This document shows, in pieces, positions 18,628-28,800 of a stretch of DNA of 59,441 nucleotides. The DNA comes from Candidatus Zixiibacteriota bacterium. Its GTDB lineage: Bacteria > Zixibacteria > MSB-5A5 > GN15 > FEB-12. Location: the NCBI GenBank assembly GCA_024276275.1, contig JAJRXM010000019.1, positions 1 to 59,441 of the forward strand, written 5' to 3'. A model generated the notes under the pieces. It ran no database searches, was not told the DNA's origin, and saw only the letters and a list, made by a program, of their open reading frames with translations. The first letter of the stretch is position 1. Every line of letters begins with the position of its first letter. A program made the position numbers and the translations under genes.

Positions 18628-20244
18628 GTGTATGACAGTTCCGCAACATGGGATGAAACAGGTTTTTGGATTAACGGTTCTTTAAAAATGAACAAACTTT
18701 CTGATAGGGAGTTTGGTATTAAAGATGTTCATGTATCAAAAAAAGGAGACTTCCTTTCAGCAACTGTTACCGCTGAAGGAGATAATGGTGAAATATCTGT
18801 CCATGGACAAAAATTTGCAATTGAAGAGCTGACTTTTGGAACAGATAACTGGGATGTTGATACTGTTGCGAATGTACAATATCTCATGATGTCGGGCAAG
18901 TTGACACTCACAGGTCTTGACAAACCGGTCGAATTTCAAAATCTTAAATATACCGAAACAGATATTTTCACCGGTACAATTGCTTTCAACCAGACAAAAA
19001 CATTTAAGAAAATTGTTTCTGTTAGCTTAGAAGAGTTAGTTTTTGGTATTCATGATACAAAAGGAAAATTTGTTTCTATAAGCGGTGGCGTACAATTTGG
19101 TGCGATCAAAGGTGTCAAAATGGAAGCAAGTAATCTGCAATTCTATTATGACGGTAAAGTCGCTGTTGATGAAATAGGGCTTGGATTTTTTGCGGGTCCT
19201 ACAGAAGTAGAGATTAGAGTCCGTTGGACAGATACAGAGTTTGAAGGTGAGGGGCTTTTACAGGTAAAACCGGTCATCACAGTTGGTGCAGAATTTAGAT
19301 ATGCCGGCACAAAAGACTGGTGGGTAAAAATTATTTCCGGAACTCGAATACCTGTCGGTCAGGTAGATATTGTACAGACGACCGGTGGAGTCGGACTCAA
19401 AGATGACACCTGGAGGTTTATGATTGGCGTAACTATTGCTCCTAAAGGTGCCGATAAAGGTCTTTCAATGGCAGTAGAAGTAAATGTATACCTAAGTCCG
19501 GTGGGTGTTATTCTTACAGGTGCTGCCGATGTTGAAGTAGCAAATTCCTTAAATGTCGGTCATGGTGAATTCAAATTTGATATAACAAAAGGTGAACTCG
19601 ACGGATTTATTATATATGTCTATGACAATGATGCATTAACTATGAACGGACAAATAAACTTTGGGGCTCATTTTGGTAAGTTTTGGTATATCCATGGAAC
19701 TGCCGATGTTAATTTCTTAGAGTTCTTTTCAGCCCGTGGACTTGTTGTCGCAGCACAAAATTGGCCGTACTACTATAACGGTGAAACAAAAATAGTAAAC
19801 GGTCTTATCATAGATATCTCCCGTAATTTTAGTATAGGCGGAGACTATGGGGTCGTTGGCTGGGGGCTTAGTTTTAATCAGCATGGGGCAATGGAAGCGA
19901 CCTGGTCGGGTAATTTCAGAGGTCAAATTGATATGAATGGCAGAGCTCATGCATATATCGGCTTTGACCCGTTTGGTACTCTTAAGGCAACCGGGGGCTT
20001 TGACCTTGGTGCGGGATTAAGTAAAACAGGTTCTGAATGGAGAGCAAACGGATATGGACGTTTTTCTTTGGCAGCATCGGTGGGAAGTTGTAATGCAGGA
20101 TGTAATTCCCTTTGTGCCGGTTGTGCTAAAAAAGTATTGGGTGTTTGTGTCTGGCCGAAATTTGGCGGTAAAGTATGTGTCGGTTTGAAAGCAGATGTTA
20201 AGTTCTCAAGTAGAACAGGTACTGATTTTAGAGTGAGTTTCTAA
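18628..20244 (+). CDS. C-terminal part of the giant surface protein, beta-repeat and Cys-rich end
   Basis: The GTG at 18628 is only the first possible initiator; the same frame is coherent upstream from about 18343 (SLQKFGLTATDTELQATF), so this is the displaced end of the gene starting at 14561. The junction lies near 18320-18345, next to an A6 run at 18325-18330. The product is a long alternating beta-structure (FAIEELTFG, VQFGAIKGVKMEASNLQFYY) resembling stacked or fibrous sheets. The last 60 residues are Cys-rich (CNAGC, CAGC, GVCVWPKFGGKVC) and may form a disulfide-locked cap. The TAA overlaps the next ATG by one base (TAATG). Confidence 0.75.
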   Translation: MYDSSATWDETGFWINGSLKMNKLSDREFGIKDVHVSKKGDFLSATVTAEGDNGEISVHGQKFAIEELTFGTDNWDVDTVANVQYLMMSGKLTLTGLDKPVEFQNLKYTETDIFTGTIAFNQTKTFKKIVSVSLEELVFGIHDTKGKFVSISGGVQFGAIKGVKMEASNLQFYYDGKVAVDEIGLGFFAGPTEVEIRVRWTDTEFEGEGLLQVKPVITVGAEFRYAGTKDWWVKIISGTRIPVGQVDIVQTTGGVGLKDDTWRFMIGVTIAPKGADKGLSMAVEVNVYLSPVGVILTGAADVEVANSLNVGHGEFKFDITKGELDGFIIYVYDNDALTMNGQINFGAHFGKFWYIHGTADVNFLEFFSARGLVVAAQNWPYYYNGETKIVNGLIIDISRNFSIGGDYGVVGWGLSFNQHGAMEATWSGNFRGQIDMNGRAHAYIGFDPFGTLKATGGFDLGAGLSKTGSEWRANGYGRFSLAASVGSCNAGCNSLCAGCAKKVLGVCVWPKFGGKVCVGLKADVKFSSRTGTDFRVSF

Positions 20245-22319
20245 TGAGTGGAGAATATAATAGAATGAGTAAAAGTAAATTCAAATTTTTTATAGTATAC
20301 CTAATTGTTATTATTTTAACTGTGACTTCAAATGCTCAGGTTGATACAACTAGCACAGATTTACCGTTTCAAGTATTTGCATATTCAGCACCCAAGGGAA
20401 TAATGCTTGTAATTGTAGGTGACTGGATTATCCCTACTAAAGGGGATAACCTTTCAGGTTATAATATCTATAGAAAAGAGAATGAAAAAGATACGTTTAA
20501 GAAAATAACACCGTTTCCGCTTAAGGCATCATCTACATATTCTGATATGGTGGACAAAATTGGGCAGAGTTTAGACGGTATGTTTCCGATAGTAGGTGTT
20601 GAAGATTCCGCACAGTTTTGGCAGTTATTAGTTAGTCAAGATGAATCTATCGCGGTATGGGGAACTATGTTTAAAAAATTCCGTGAAGCGATGGGACAAC
20701 TTCTTTATGACTATGAGATTGAATCAGGGAAAACATATACATACGTTTGTACCAAAACAGATGCATCAGGGGTAGAGTCGGCATTCTCCTTAGAAATTTC
20801 AGCAACTTCCGGAACTCCTCTTTTTGAATTGTTAGGTCCGGTTGATGTTACAGCAGAGGCTAAAGATAATCAAGCGGTGATAACGTGGCATGTAAACGAA
20901 TTTGATTCAGCAGCTTTTTCATACAATATATATCGTGCTTATGATTCACTTGGACGATATACACGTTTGAACAGTGAAATGATAGTACCTATGTTCAATG
21001 ACGGAAACGAATCGGCAACCGAGATGAGTTTTGTTGATACTCTTATGAAAAACGGCAGAAAATATTATTACGCCGTTGTATCTGTAGACTATGCTGATAA
21101 TGAAAGCAGCAGAAATAATATCCTTTCTGTATTTGCTCAAGATACAAAAGCACCTGCAGTTCCAAAAAATATCAAATCTGAATCTGGTAAACTTGGTATT
21201 AGCATCTTATGGGATTTATCCCCCGAAGATGACATCGCAGGGTACGCATTGTATCGTTCAGTAGATGTTGACTCTGTATTTGAAAAAGTTCATACAGATT
21301 TACTTCCGCTAAATGTAAACAGATACGAGGATGTTACTGCTCAATCAGGTGATGAATATTTCTACCGCTTAACAGCAGTTGATCAGGCAGGTAATGAATC
21401 TGAGCAATCGGCAAATGTTTATGGGTTTTATATCGATCCTTCTCGTCCGTTACCGCCGATGAATTTAAAAGCTGAGGCAGATAGTTCTCAGATAACTCTT
21501 TCGTGGAGCAAAATTGAAAACAATGAAATTTTAGGTTATTATGTTTTTCGAACAAGCTCATACAAAGGTGAATTTTCACAGGTTTCAGATTTAATACCGA
21601 GAGAAGATACTCTTTGGACAGACACATCATCACTTTCATCATTAAGCACATATTATTACGCTATGAAATCCTCTACTTTAAACGGTAACTTTTCATACTA
21701 CAACGAAGCTGTTGCTGTAAAACCATTACCAACCGAGAGAGCCCTTCCAACTCCTCCCTCTGATTTTTATGGTTATGCCGATTATACCGGTGTGAGACTT
21801 CATTGGAAAATGCCGTTAGACAAATCTGTATATGGTTACAATATCTATCGAATTACAACTAGTGAGAGTTCTCTAGTGAAATTAAATGATTCACTTTTGA
21901 TATTCTCTACAACATCGTTTTTAGATAAGACAGCAAAAAAAAATCAAACATATTCTTATTATATTAAATCTGTTCATTTTGAAGGAATAGAAGGTAATGC
22001 ATCGCATGAAGTAGAAATAACACCTCTTGCAGCATCTCCTGAACCGCCAGATAATTTTCGTGCATTTGTTCAAAACGGTATTATTACTCTTAAGTGGAGT
22101 AAGATTCTGCTGGATGATATGAAAGGGTATAATATATACAAGCATACCGGGGATGGATTGCTTAAGAGAGTTAACAAAGAAATTATTGCATTAAACAATA
22201 CTGAATTTAAAGATGGTGATATAAGCTCTCAACAAAGATACTATTATTCTATATCTACAGTATCAATAGATAACCGAGAAAGTTTTCAATCGACAGCAAT
22301 AGATATTATGTCAAAATAG
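20244..22319 (+). CDS. Secreted multi-domain fibronectin type III protein
   Basis: The gene starts on the last base of the preceding stop; a second in-frame ATG at 20265 gives a tighter signal peptide (ending TSNAQ) and is an equally good start. The mature protein is built of about six fibronectin-III domains, recognisable by repeated Y(N/A)(I/L)YR and Y(Y/F)Y motifs: GYNIYRKE, SYNIYRAYD, GYALYRSVD, GYYVFRTS, GYNIYRITT, GYNIYKHTG. There is no catalytic domain and no type IX secretion tail that I can see. It sits between a giant repeat protein and an outer-membrane barrel with almost no spacing, so an extracellular structural or adhesive partner is the likely role. Confidence 0.8.
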   Translation: MSGEYNRMSKSKFKFFIVYLIVIILTVTSNAQVDTTSTDLPFQVFAYSAPKGIMLVIVGDWIIPTKGDNLSGYNIYRKENEKDTFKKITPFPLKASSTYSDMVDKIGQSLDGMFPIVGVEDSAQFWQLLVSQDESIAVWGTMFKKFREAMGQLLYDYEIESGKTYTYVCTKTDASGVESAFSLEISATSGTPLFELLGPVDVTAEAKDNQAVITWHVNEFDSAAFSYNIYRAYDSLGRYTRLNSEMIVPMFNDGNESATEMSFVDTLMKNGRKYYYAVVSVDYADNESSRNNILSVFAQDTKAPAVPKNIKSESGKLGISILWDLSPEDDIAGYALYRSVDVDSVFEKVHTDLLPLNVNRYEDVTAQSGDEYFYRLTAVDQAGNESEQSANVYGFYIDPSRPLPPMNLKAEADSSQITLSWSKIENNEILGYYVFRTSSYKGEFSQVSDLIPREDTLWTDTSSLSSLSTYYYAMKSSTLNGNFSYYNEAVAVKPLPTERALPTPPSDFYGYADYTGVRLHWKMPLDKSVYGYNIYRITTSESSLVKLNDSLLIFSTTSFLDKTAKKNQTYSYYIKSVHFEGIEGNASHEVEITPLAASPEPPDNFRAFVQNGIITLKWSKILLDDMKGYNIYKHTGDGLLKRVNKEIIALNNTEFKDGDISSQQRYYYSISTVSIDNRESFQSTAIDIMSK

Positions 22320-22335
22320 TGGAAAATTATAATTA

Positions 22336-24024
22336 ATGAATAGATATTATACAACAGTACTTTCGTTTGTCATTACAACGCTGTTTATCTCTGTTGTTTC
22401 AGCACAAACAGATACACAAATGAATGATAATTCTAACAAAACTGAATATATAAAACTTTCAGGTGATTTTGGTGTCTATGGTGAATTGTATTCAATCTCA
22501 GGACGGGAAAAAAGAAGACCGTCATCAACTGAAAGAATGTTTTTTAATCCGACTGTTTCATTTTATAATGCTTTGCAATTAGATTTTAAATTTGTATTCT
22601 CATCAGAAGGAAACTCATCTCGACAAGATATCAACCAACTTGATATCAATCCAAAGTGGAGTTGGGGTGAGATTCATGCCGGCGATTTTTCACTTTCTTA
22701 TTCTCCATTTACTGTATCAGGTATAAAAATTCGCGGTGGTTCATTTGACATTAATCCGGGTAAGTTTCGTTTGGCATCGTTTGGTGGTATTTCTCAGAGG
22801 GAAGTTATAACATTTAATAAACAACAAAGTTTTAAAAGAGAAATTTATGGCGGACTTATAGGGCTGGGTAAAAGCAACAAATCTCATATACAACTTACTG
22901 TTTTAAAAGCAGAGGATATTTTTAATACTGTTGAGAATATCATAATTGATACATCGGGTTTCTCAGACAGTTTGCTTGCTGACTCTACATCAATCCCAGA
23001 AGTTACACCTAAAGAGAATGTCGTTACCTCACTAAAAACAAGACTCGATATTTATAAAGGCAAGTTCGTTCTCAATACCGAAGTAAGCGGTTCAGCCTAC
23101 ACCAGAGACCTTGAGGCTACTGACTTAAATCCTGATGAGGTTCCTTCGGGTGTAAATGATATTTTTACGTTGAAAACAAGCTCGTCTTTTGATTTTGCTT
23201 ATAAGTCAGATCTAAAATTAAAATTTAAAAATATGACTATCACCGGGAAATATAAATTTATAGGCCCAGGATATGTATCGCTTGGAGTGGCATCGCTACA
23301 AAATGATGTAAAACTTATTGGAACCGGTTTTTCTTTCCGTCAAAAGAAGTTTATGTTACGCGGCAATGTTGACTTACAAAAAGATAATTTGATAAATCAA
23401 AAAATATATACTACTAATCGTAATAGATATAGTTTCAGTATTAATTACCGTATTTCCAGAAAATGGAATATGAATAATTCGTTGAATCTTTCAACAATGA
23501 AAAATGATGCGGTATCAGATGCTCTTCTGCTTGACTATACATCTATGGTTCTTCGCACCGGAAACCGATTGTCTCTTTCAAAAGGTATCGCCCGCTCTTT
23601 ATCGTTTGACTATACCTATCAAAACTCAAAAGATTCTAACCCTCTTCGGACAAGTTCTAAACTTAACTCACATTCGGGTTCAATCGGTATACAGCTTACT
23701 CTCTCAAAAAATATAAATATATCTCCTATGCTAAAAATTCTTTTAAATAAACAAGGTTTCTCAGAACAAAAAACTATTCAAACTTATTCGCTGTCAGGTC
23801 GGCATTATGCCAAACAAAAGAAACTGTCTACAAGTCTCCGGCTCTCATATTCAAAACAAGATGATTCTGATAATCTAAGAGGTTCTATACGAAGCAGATA
23901 CTCTGTTGAGAATTTTGGTTCAATCGGATTAGAAATTTCTTTCAATAAATTTACAACAGATTTACTTAACAGAACATCTTTCGACGAGTCGTTTATTAAG
24001 TTTACCTATAATAAATCATTTTAA
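22336..24024 (+). CDS. Outer-membrane beta-barrel protein
   Basis: A signal peptide (ending VVSAQ) precedes about 540 residues of amphipathic alternating strands, ending in an aromatic C-terminal residue (FIKFTYNKSF), as typical of barrels inserted by BAM. Examples of strands are FKFVFSSEGN, LKLKFKNMTITGKYKFIG and RYSFSINYRIS. There is no TonB plug motif that I can identify. The ATG is 16 bp after the stop of the fibronectin-III gene, so it should be cotranscribed. It is the likely membrane anchor or export channel for the two preceding proteins; this is inference from context. Confidence 0.75.
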   Translation: MNRYYTTVLSFVITTLFISVVSAQTDTQMNDNSNKTEYIKLSGDFGVYGELYSISGREKRRPSSTERMFFNPTVSFYNALQLDFKFVFSSEGNSSRQDINQLDINPKWSWGEIHAGDFSLSYSPFTVSGIKIRGGSFDINPGKFRLASFGGISQREVITFNKQQSFKREIYGGLIGLGKSNKSHIQLTVLKAEDIFNTVENIIIDTSGFSDSLLADSTSIPEVTPKENVVTSLKTRLDIYKGKFVLNTEVSGSAYTRDLEATDLNPDEVPSGVNDIFTLKTSSSFDFAYKSDLKLKFKNMTITGKYKFIGPGYVSLGVASLQNDVKLIGTGFSFRQKKFMLRGNVDLQKDNLINQKIYTTNRNRYSFSINYRISRKWNMNNSLNLSTMKNDAVSDALLLDYTSMVLRTGNRLSLSKGIARSLSFDYTYQNSKDSNPLRTSSKLNSHSGSIGIQLTLSKNINISPMLKILLNKQGFSEQKTIQTYSLSGRHYAKQKKLSTSLRLSYSKQDDSDNLRGSIRSRYSVENFGSIGLEISFNKFTTDLLNRTSFDESFIKFTYNKSF

Positions 24025-24136
24025 AAGGATACCGATTCAATCAATTATTTAATCTGTAAGGCTAAGGCTCTCTAAGGTTTAGTGGGTGAGGTTTTTGAGC
24101 AAAATGAAATAATCACAATAATTACAAAATAATGTA

Positions 24137-24164
24137 TTGACATTAACAAGTACATCTATATATT
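24137..24164 (+). promoter_or_regulatory. Sigma-70-like promoter of the marR-RND operon
   Basis: TTGACA at 24137-24142 is followed after 16 bp by TATATT at 24159-24164. It lies 44 bases before the regulator's first ATG and directly upstream of a palindrome that would overlap the initial transcribed bases. Confidence 0.6.
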
Positions 24165-24175
24165 AGACGCAATTA

Positions 24176-24189
24176 GTTGCACATGCAAC
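24176..24189. promoter_or_regulatory. MarR-type operator palindrome
   Basis: GTTGCA and TGCAAC form a perfect 6-bp inverted repeat around a 2-base centre. The site lies about 12 bp after the -10 box and 19 bp before the marR-like ATG. TTGC...GCAA half-sites are typical of MarR-family operators, so autorepression of the operon is the likely role. Confidence 0.65.
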
Positions 24190-24207
24190 AGTCGTAAATA
24201 GAACTAT

Positions 24208-24657
24208 ATGGTGGGACGCATGAAAGAAACGGAAAATATCCTTGGCATACTTATCGGGGCATCTTGGCGAAGTATGCGGAAAAAACTGGCACATAATATT
24301 GCTCTATCAGCCTATAATATTTCTGCCGAACAAGGGATTATAATTGCCATGTTGTCTCACTACGATAAAGTAAATCAACAAATGCTGACAGAATTTCTGC
24401 AATGTGAAAAAACTGCTATTACCCGGTGGATTGATTATTTGGAATCAATATCTCTTGTAAAAAGAATTCCTGACAAAAATGATCGCAGGCAAAATATTCT
24501 TAAACTAACACCAAAGGGCAAGAAGTTCTCGGTTGAATTTATTAAAATAGGAATTTTAACTGAATCACAAGCCTTGCAAGGAATTGATAAAGAAAAAGCA
24601 GATATATGTAAAGAAGTTTTAAAGCAAATTATTTCAAATTTGGAAACTACACAATAG
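24208..24657 (+). CDS. MarR-family transcriptional regulator
   Basis: This 149-residue protein has the winged-helix layout of the MarR family: N-terminal dimerisation helices, a recognition region QMLTEFLQCEKTAITRWIDYL, and a wing with the diagnostic DRRQNILKLTPKG. An alternative ATG at 24220 is preceded by GGTGGG and is equally plausible. It is the first gene of an operon with an RND adaptor and pump, and a palindrome sits in its promoter region. It probably represses this operon and is released by a small ligand that the pump exports; the ligand is unknown. Confidence 0.9.
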   Translation: MVGRMKETENILGILIGASWRSMRKKLAHNIALSAYNISAEQGIIIAMLSHYDKVNQQMLTEFLQCEKTAITRWIDYLESISLVKRIPDKNDRRQNILKLTPKGKKFSVEFIKIGILTESQALQGIDKEKADICKEVLKQIISNLETTQ

Positions 24658-24726
24658 CATAGTAGAGGTCGTAATGGTAAATTACTAAAATACATAATAC
24701 CTATTCTCATAATAGCAGTAGGTTTT

Positions 24727-25812
24727 TTGACGATGAATTGGCTGATTAGTTTAAAAAAGAAAACTCCGAAACAGGAGCCTGTTATAACATCAAAAATTGT
24801 TGCGACAGAAATTGTAAATCTACAACCTATAATTTCACAGATACAACTTTTCGGACGAGCCGCTACGTCGTCTCCGGTACAGTTAAATTCTGAAGTAACC
24901 GGAGTTTTAGAAAAAGGTGATATTGAATTCAAAGTATCAGAAGAGTTCTCAAAAGGGGATTTATTATGTAAAATTGATGACCGCCAGGCGAAGTATTCTT
25001 TAAATTCCGCCAAAAGTGATTTATTAAATGCTCTTGCGAACATGCTACCTGAAATTAAAACAGAATTTCCAACAGAATTTGATATATGGCAAACCTATTT
25101 TAACCAAAGTAATTTTGAATCTAAAATTGCTCCACTTCCAAAAGTTACTCATGACAAAATACACTTGTATCTATCAAGATTTAATGGTTATAAACTTTAC
25201 TATAATGCACTAAACCTGGAAATTATCTTAGATAAATATTATTTTTATGCACCGTTTGACGGCTCCATAACATCTACAAACATACAAGTCGGCTCTTCGG
25301 TACGGGCAGGAACTCAAATAGGTGAAATTATCAATATAGCTGATATGGAAATAGCGGTACCGGTTGAAACAAAAAATATCCTATGGGTTGACCAAGATAA
25401 AGATGTATTAGTTAGAGCATCAGAATTTTCAAAAGAATGGACTGGAACTGTCACTCGGATTGGAAGCAGTATTGATCCAAAAACTCAAACAGTAGATATC
25501 TTCGTTAAAGTTAATCAAGAAACAAATAACCGATTGTTGAACAATGTATTTGTCGAGGTTCAGTTTCAGGGAAAACCTGTAGAAGATGCTTTTGCAATTC
25601 CTCCGATGGCATTGTATGAAAATTCTTTTGTATACCTTCTTAAAAACGGCAAGCTGCTAAAACAAAATGTAAATCTTATTAGACGTGAAAACAATAGAGT
25701 GATTATTAAAGATGGAATAAATACTGGAGATACTATTGTTGTAGAAGCAATGCAGGGCGTAGCTTCGGGCATGTCAGCTAGTTCTAAAAAAGATATAGTT
25801 GGAGGGAACTAA
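24727..25812 (+). CDS. RND efflux periplasmic adaptor (membrane fusion protein), 5' end disrupted
   Basis: The product matches the HlyD/AcrA adaptor family: a lipoyl-like first half (VTGVLEKGDIEFKVSEEFSKGDLLCKIDD), its second half (FYAPFDGSITSTNIQVGSSVRAGTQIGEI), then beta-barrel and membrane-proximal domains. The helical hairpin between the lipoyl halves is short. The TTG at 24727 cuts through the N-terminal membrane anchor: the frame stays open upstream and encodes GKLLKYIIPILIIAVGFLT but has no start codon. An ATG at 24674, five bases after GAGG (24665-24668), sits where the start should be but one frame off, so a single missing base near 24677 would restore the gene. It follows marR and overlaps the pump gene by one base. 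Confidence 0.8.
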   Translation: MTMNWLISLKKKTPKQEPVITSKIVATEIVNLQPIISQIQLFGRAATSSPVQLNSEVTGVLEKGDIEFKVSEEFSKGDLLCKIDDRQAKYSLNSAKSDLLNALANMLPEIKTEFPTEFDIWQTYFNQSNFESKIAPLPKVTHDKIHLYLSRFNGYKLYYNALNLEIILDKYYFYAPFDGSITSTNIQVGSSVRAGTQIGEIINIADMEIAVPVETKNILWVDQDKDVLVRASEFSKEWTGTVTRIGSSIDPKTQTVDIFVKVNQETNNRLLNNVFVEVQFQGKPVEDAFAIPPMALYENSFVYLLKNGKLLKQNVNLIRRENNRVIIKDGINTGDTIVVEAMQGVASGMSASSKKDIVGGN

Positions 25813-28800
25813 TGCATAAGCTGATAGCATATTTAATAAGATATCCTATTTGGGTATCTGTGTTTATGGGAAGCGTCATTATCTTTGGGCTTATCTCTCT
25901 TACACAAATACGATTTTCATTTTTCCCGGAATCGATTCCGCATATTATAAAAATCGATGTTTCCTATCCCGGAGCATCACCTGAAGAAGTTGCCGAGGGT
26001 GTAGTTTTAAAGATAGAAGAAAATTTGGAAGGTCTCATTGGAATAGACAGAGTAACATCGGTATCAAAAGAAAACATAGGTATCGTAACGATTGAAACAA
26101 TGATTGATACCGATATTGATAAATTGTTAGCTGATGTAAAAAATGCAGTGGACCGAATTATATCATTCCCATTGGATGCCGAGAAACCTATAATCTATAA
26201 ACAAGAATTTAATTTACTCTCTCTTGTTATAGGTATCAATGGCGAAACAGATTTATATAATTTAAAATTTATAGCAGAAAAATTTCGTGATGATTTATTA
26301 GCAACCGACGAAATCTCACAAGTCGAAATCACTGGTCTTCCCGAACTGGAATTTTCAATAGAACTCTCAGAAGCAAAACTAAGAGAGTATCAACTACGTT
26401 TTGAAGATATTCGTCAAGCTGTCTTAAATTCCAACCTTAATATATCCGGTGGAAAGTTTGATACCGAAGACGAAGAAATTCTTATTCGTGCATGGGGAAG
26501 ATCCTATTACTCCGAAGATATTATGAATATCCCTATTCGGGGGAACAGCAACGGTACAGTAATACTTCTTCGCGATGTTGCATCCGTTTATGAACAGTGG
26601 GAGGATGTCTCAACAAAACAATACTATAATAATAAATTTTCTGTCTCAATAAATATTTCACAAACTTCCAGTGAAGATATTTTGGCTATCGCAGAGAAAG
26701 CAAAAGAGATAATGCATACATTTAATGCCGAGCATAACTCTCTTGAAGCTGTTATTTTAAGAGATATGACAATTCCTCTTTCACAGCGTATAGAGCTGCT
26801 TTCCAAAAATGGTGTTATCGGTTTGCTGCTTATAGTAATATGTTTAGGTTTTTTTCTAAATCTTAGACTTTCATACTGGGTTGCTATGTCAATACCGTTC
26901 TCCTTTGCGGGAATGTTTATCGTGGCAAACTTTGCAGGTATTACAATAAATATTATGACACTTGCAGGGATGATTATTGTTGTTGGTATTTTGGTTGATG
27001 ATGCTATTGTTGTCGGAGAAAATATATTTGCTCACTTTGAACGAGGTAAATCTGCCTTGCAAGCAGCTATTGACGGGTCTAAAGAGGTACTGGCTCCTGT
27101 AGCAACATCAGTTTTGACAACGGTAATTATTTTCTTAGCGTTTTTCTTTTTAGAGGGAAGACTCGGTGAGATGATGTGGCAAATGGCACTTGTAGTAGTT
27201 GCATCGCTTCTATTTTCTCTAACAGAAGCATTTTTAATTCTACCCTCTCATTTAGCACATTCAAAAGGTTTGAAACGTGACAATAAAATATCAACAATAA
27301 GAAAAAATATTGAGTCCGGTATAAATCATGTAACTAAAAATATCTATGGTCCTATATTAAAGATGGCTTTAAAATATAAATGGATAATAGTTGTGATTCC
27401 ATTTGCTTTTGTTATGATAACGATAGGTTTAGTAAAGGGCGGTCTTGTAGGAGTTACATTTTTTCCAAATGTAGAAACAGATGAAATTCCTATCAATATA
27501 TCGTTAGTAGCAGGTAGTCAGGAAGCAAAAACGGACTCTCTTTTAGTAGAGATAGAAAAAATCTGCTGGCAAATTAATGATGAAATCAAAGAAGAACGTG
27601 TTGATAAAAAAGATGTCATTATATCAGTTCAGCGTGAAATAGGAAGCAACAAGCTTGGAGAGTCGGGAAGTCATACCGGAAGAATATTAGTACAGCTTCT
27701 TGATGGTGAAGCTCGCGAAATGGCAGCTTATCTGATTTCAAACCGTATTCGTAAGGCGGTAGGATTTATACCTGAAGCACAAAATCTTACTTTTGGAGAG
27801 AGTAACCGATTCGGTAAGGCAGTTTCAATTTCTCTATTAGGTGAAAATATAGATCAATTAGAACAAGCAACTCTTTTACTGCGAGCAGAACTTAAAAATT
27901 TCAAAACACTGAAAGATATAACCGACACAAATCTTAAAGGTCGTCGTGAAATTAATATAACCTTAAAACCTTTAGCTCATGCCCTTGGACTGACTCTACA
28001 GGACGTAGTCGGACAAATTAGACAAGGTTTTTTTGGTCAGGAAATACAACGAATTCAAAGAGGTCGAAATGAGATAAGAGTTTGGGTTCGGTATCGTCCC
28101 GAAGAGAGAAGCTCATTAAATAATCTTGAGCAAATGCGTATTAGAACTGTAAATGGTACTGAATATCCGTTTGCGGATTTAGCAGAATATACAATTGAAC
28201 GAGGTATAACCCAGATAAATCACCTGACTCGAAAACAAGAAATAAAAGTTGAAGCAAATCAGACTAGTATTAAAGATGACTTACCGCCTATTATTGAAGA
28301 AATTTCTACTGAAGTTCTTCCAAGAGTTTTGTCACAAGTCAAAGGTGTAACAGCACAATTTGAAGGGCAATCTCGCGAAGAAAACAAAATGAAAAATTCT
28401 ATGATAACTGCCTTCGGTATTGCCTTTCTATCAATGTTTATTTTGATAGTCCTTGTCTTCAGATCTTATGCTCAAGCAGGGATGATATTTTCTTTGATTC
28501 CACTAGGTGTTTTAGGAGCAATCTGGGGACATGGAATTCAAGGTATCCAATTAAATCTATTATCTGCTATCGGTATGCTTGCCCTTGCCGGAATTATTGT
28601 TAATGATAGTATAGTCTTTGTAGATCAAGTAAATCGTTTTCTTAAAAAAGGGCAAAAAATAGAAGATGCTATTTATAACTCTGGTCTTGCAAGGTTTCGT
28701 CCAATTATACTCACGACACTTACGACTGCCTTGGGCATGGCACCGCTTATATTTGAAACAAGCAGACAAGCGAAATTCTTAATTCCAATGGCTGCTGCTG

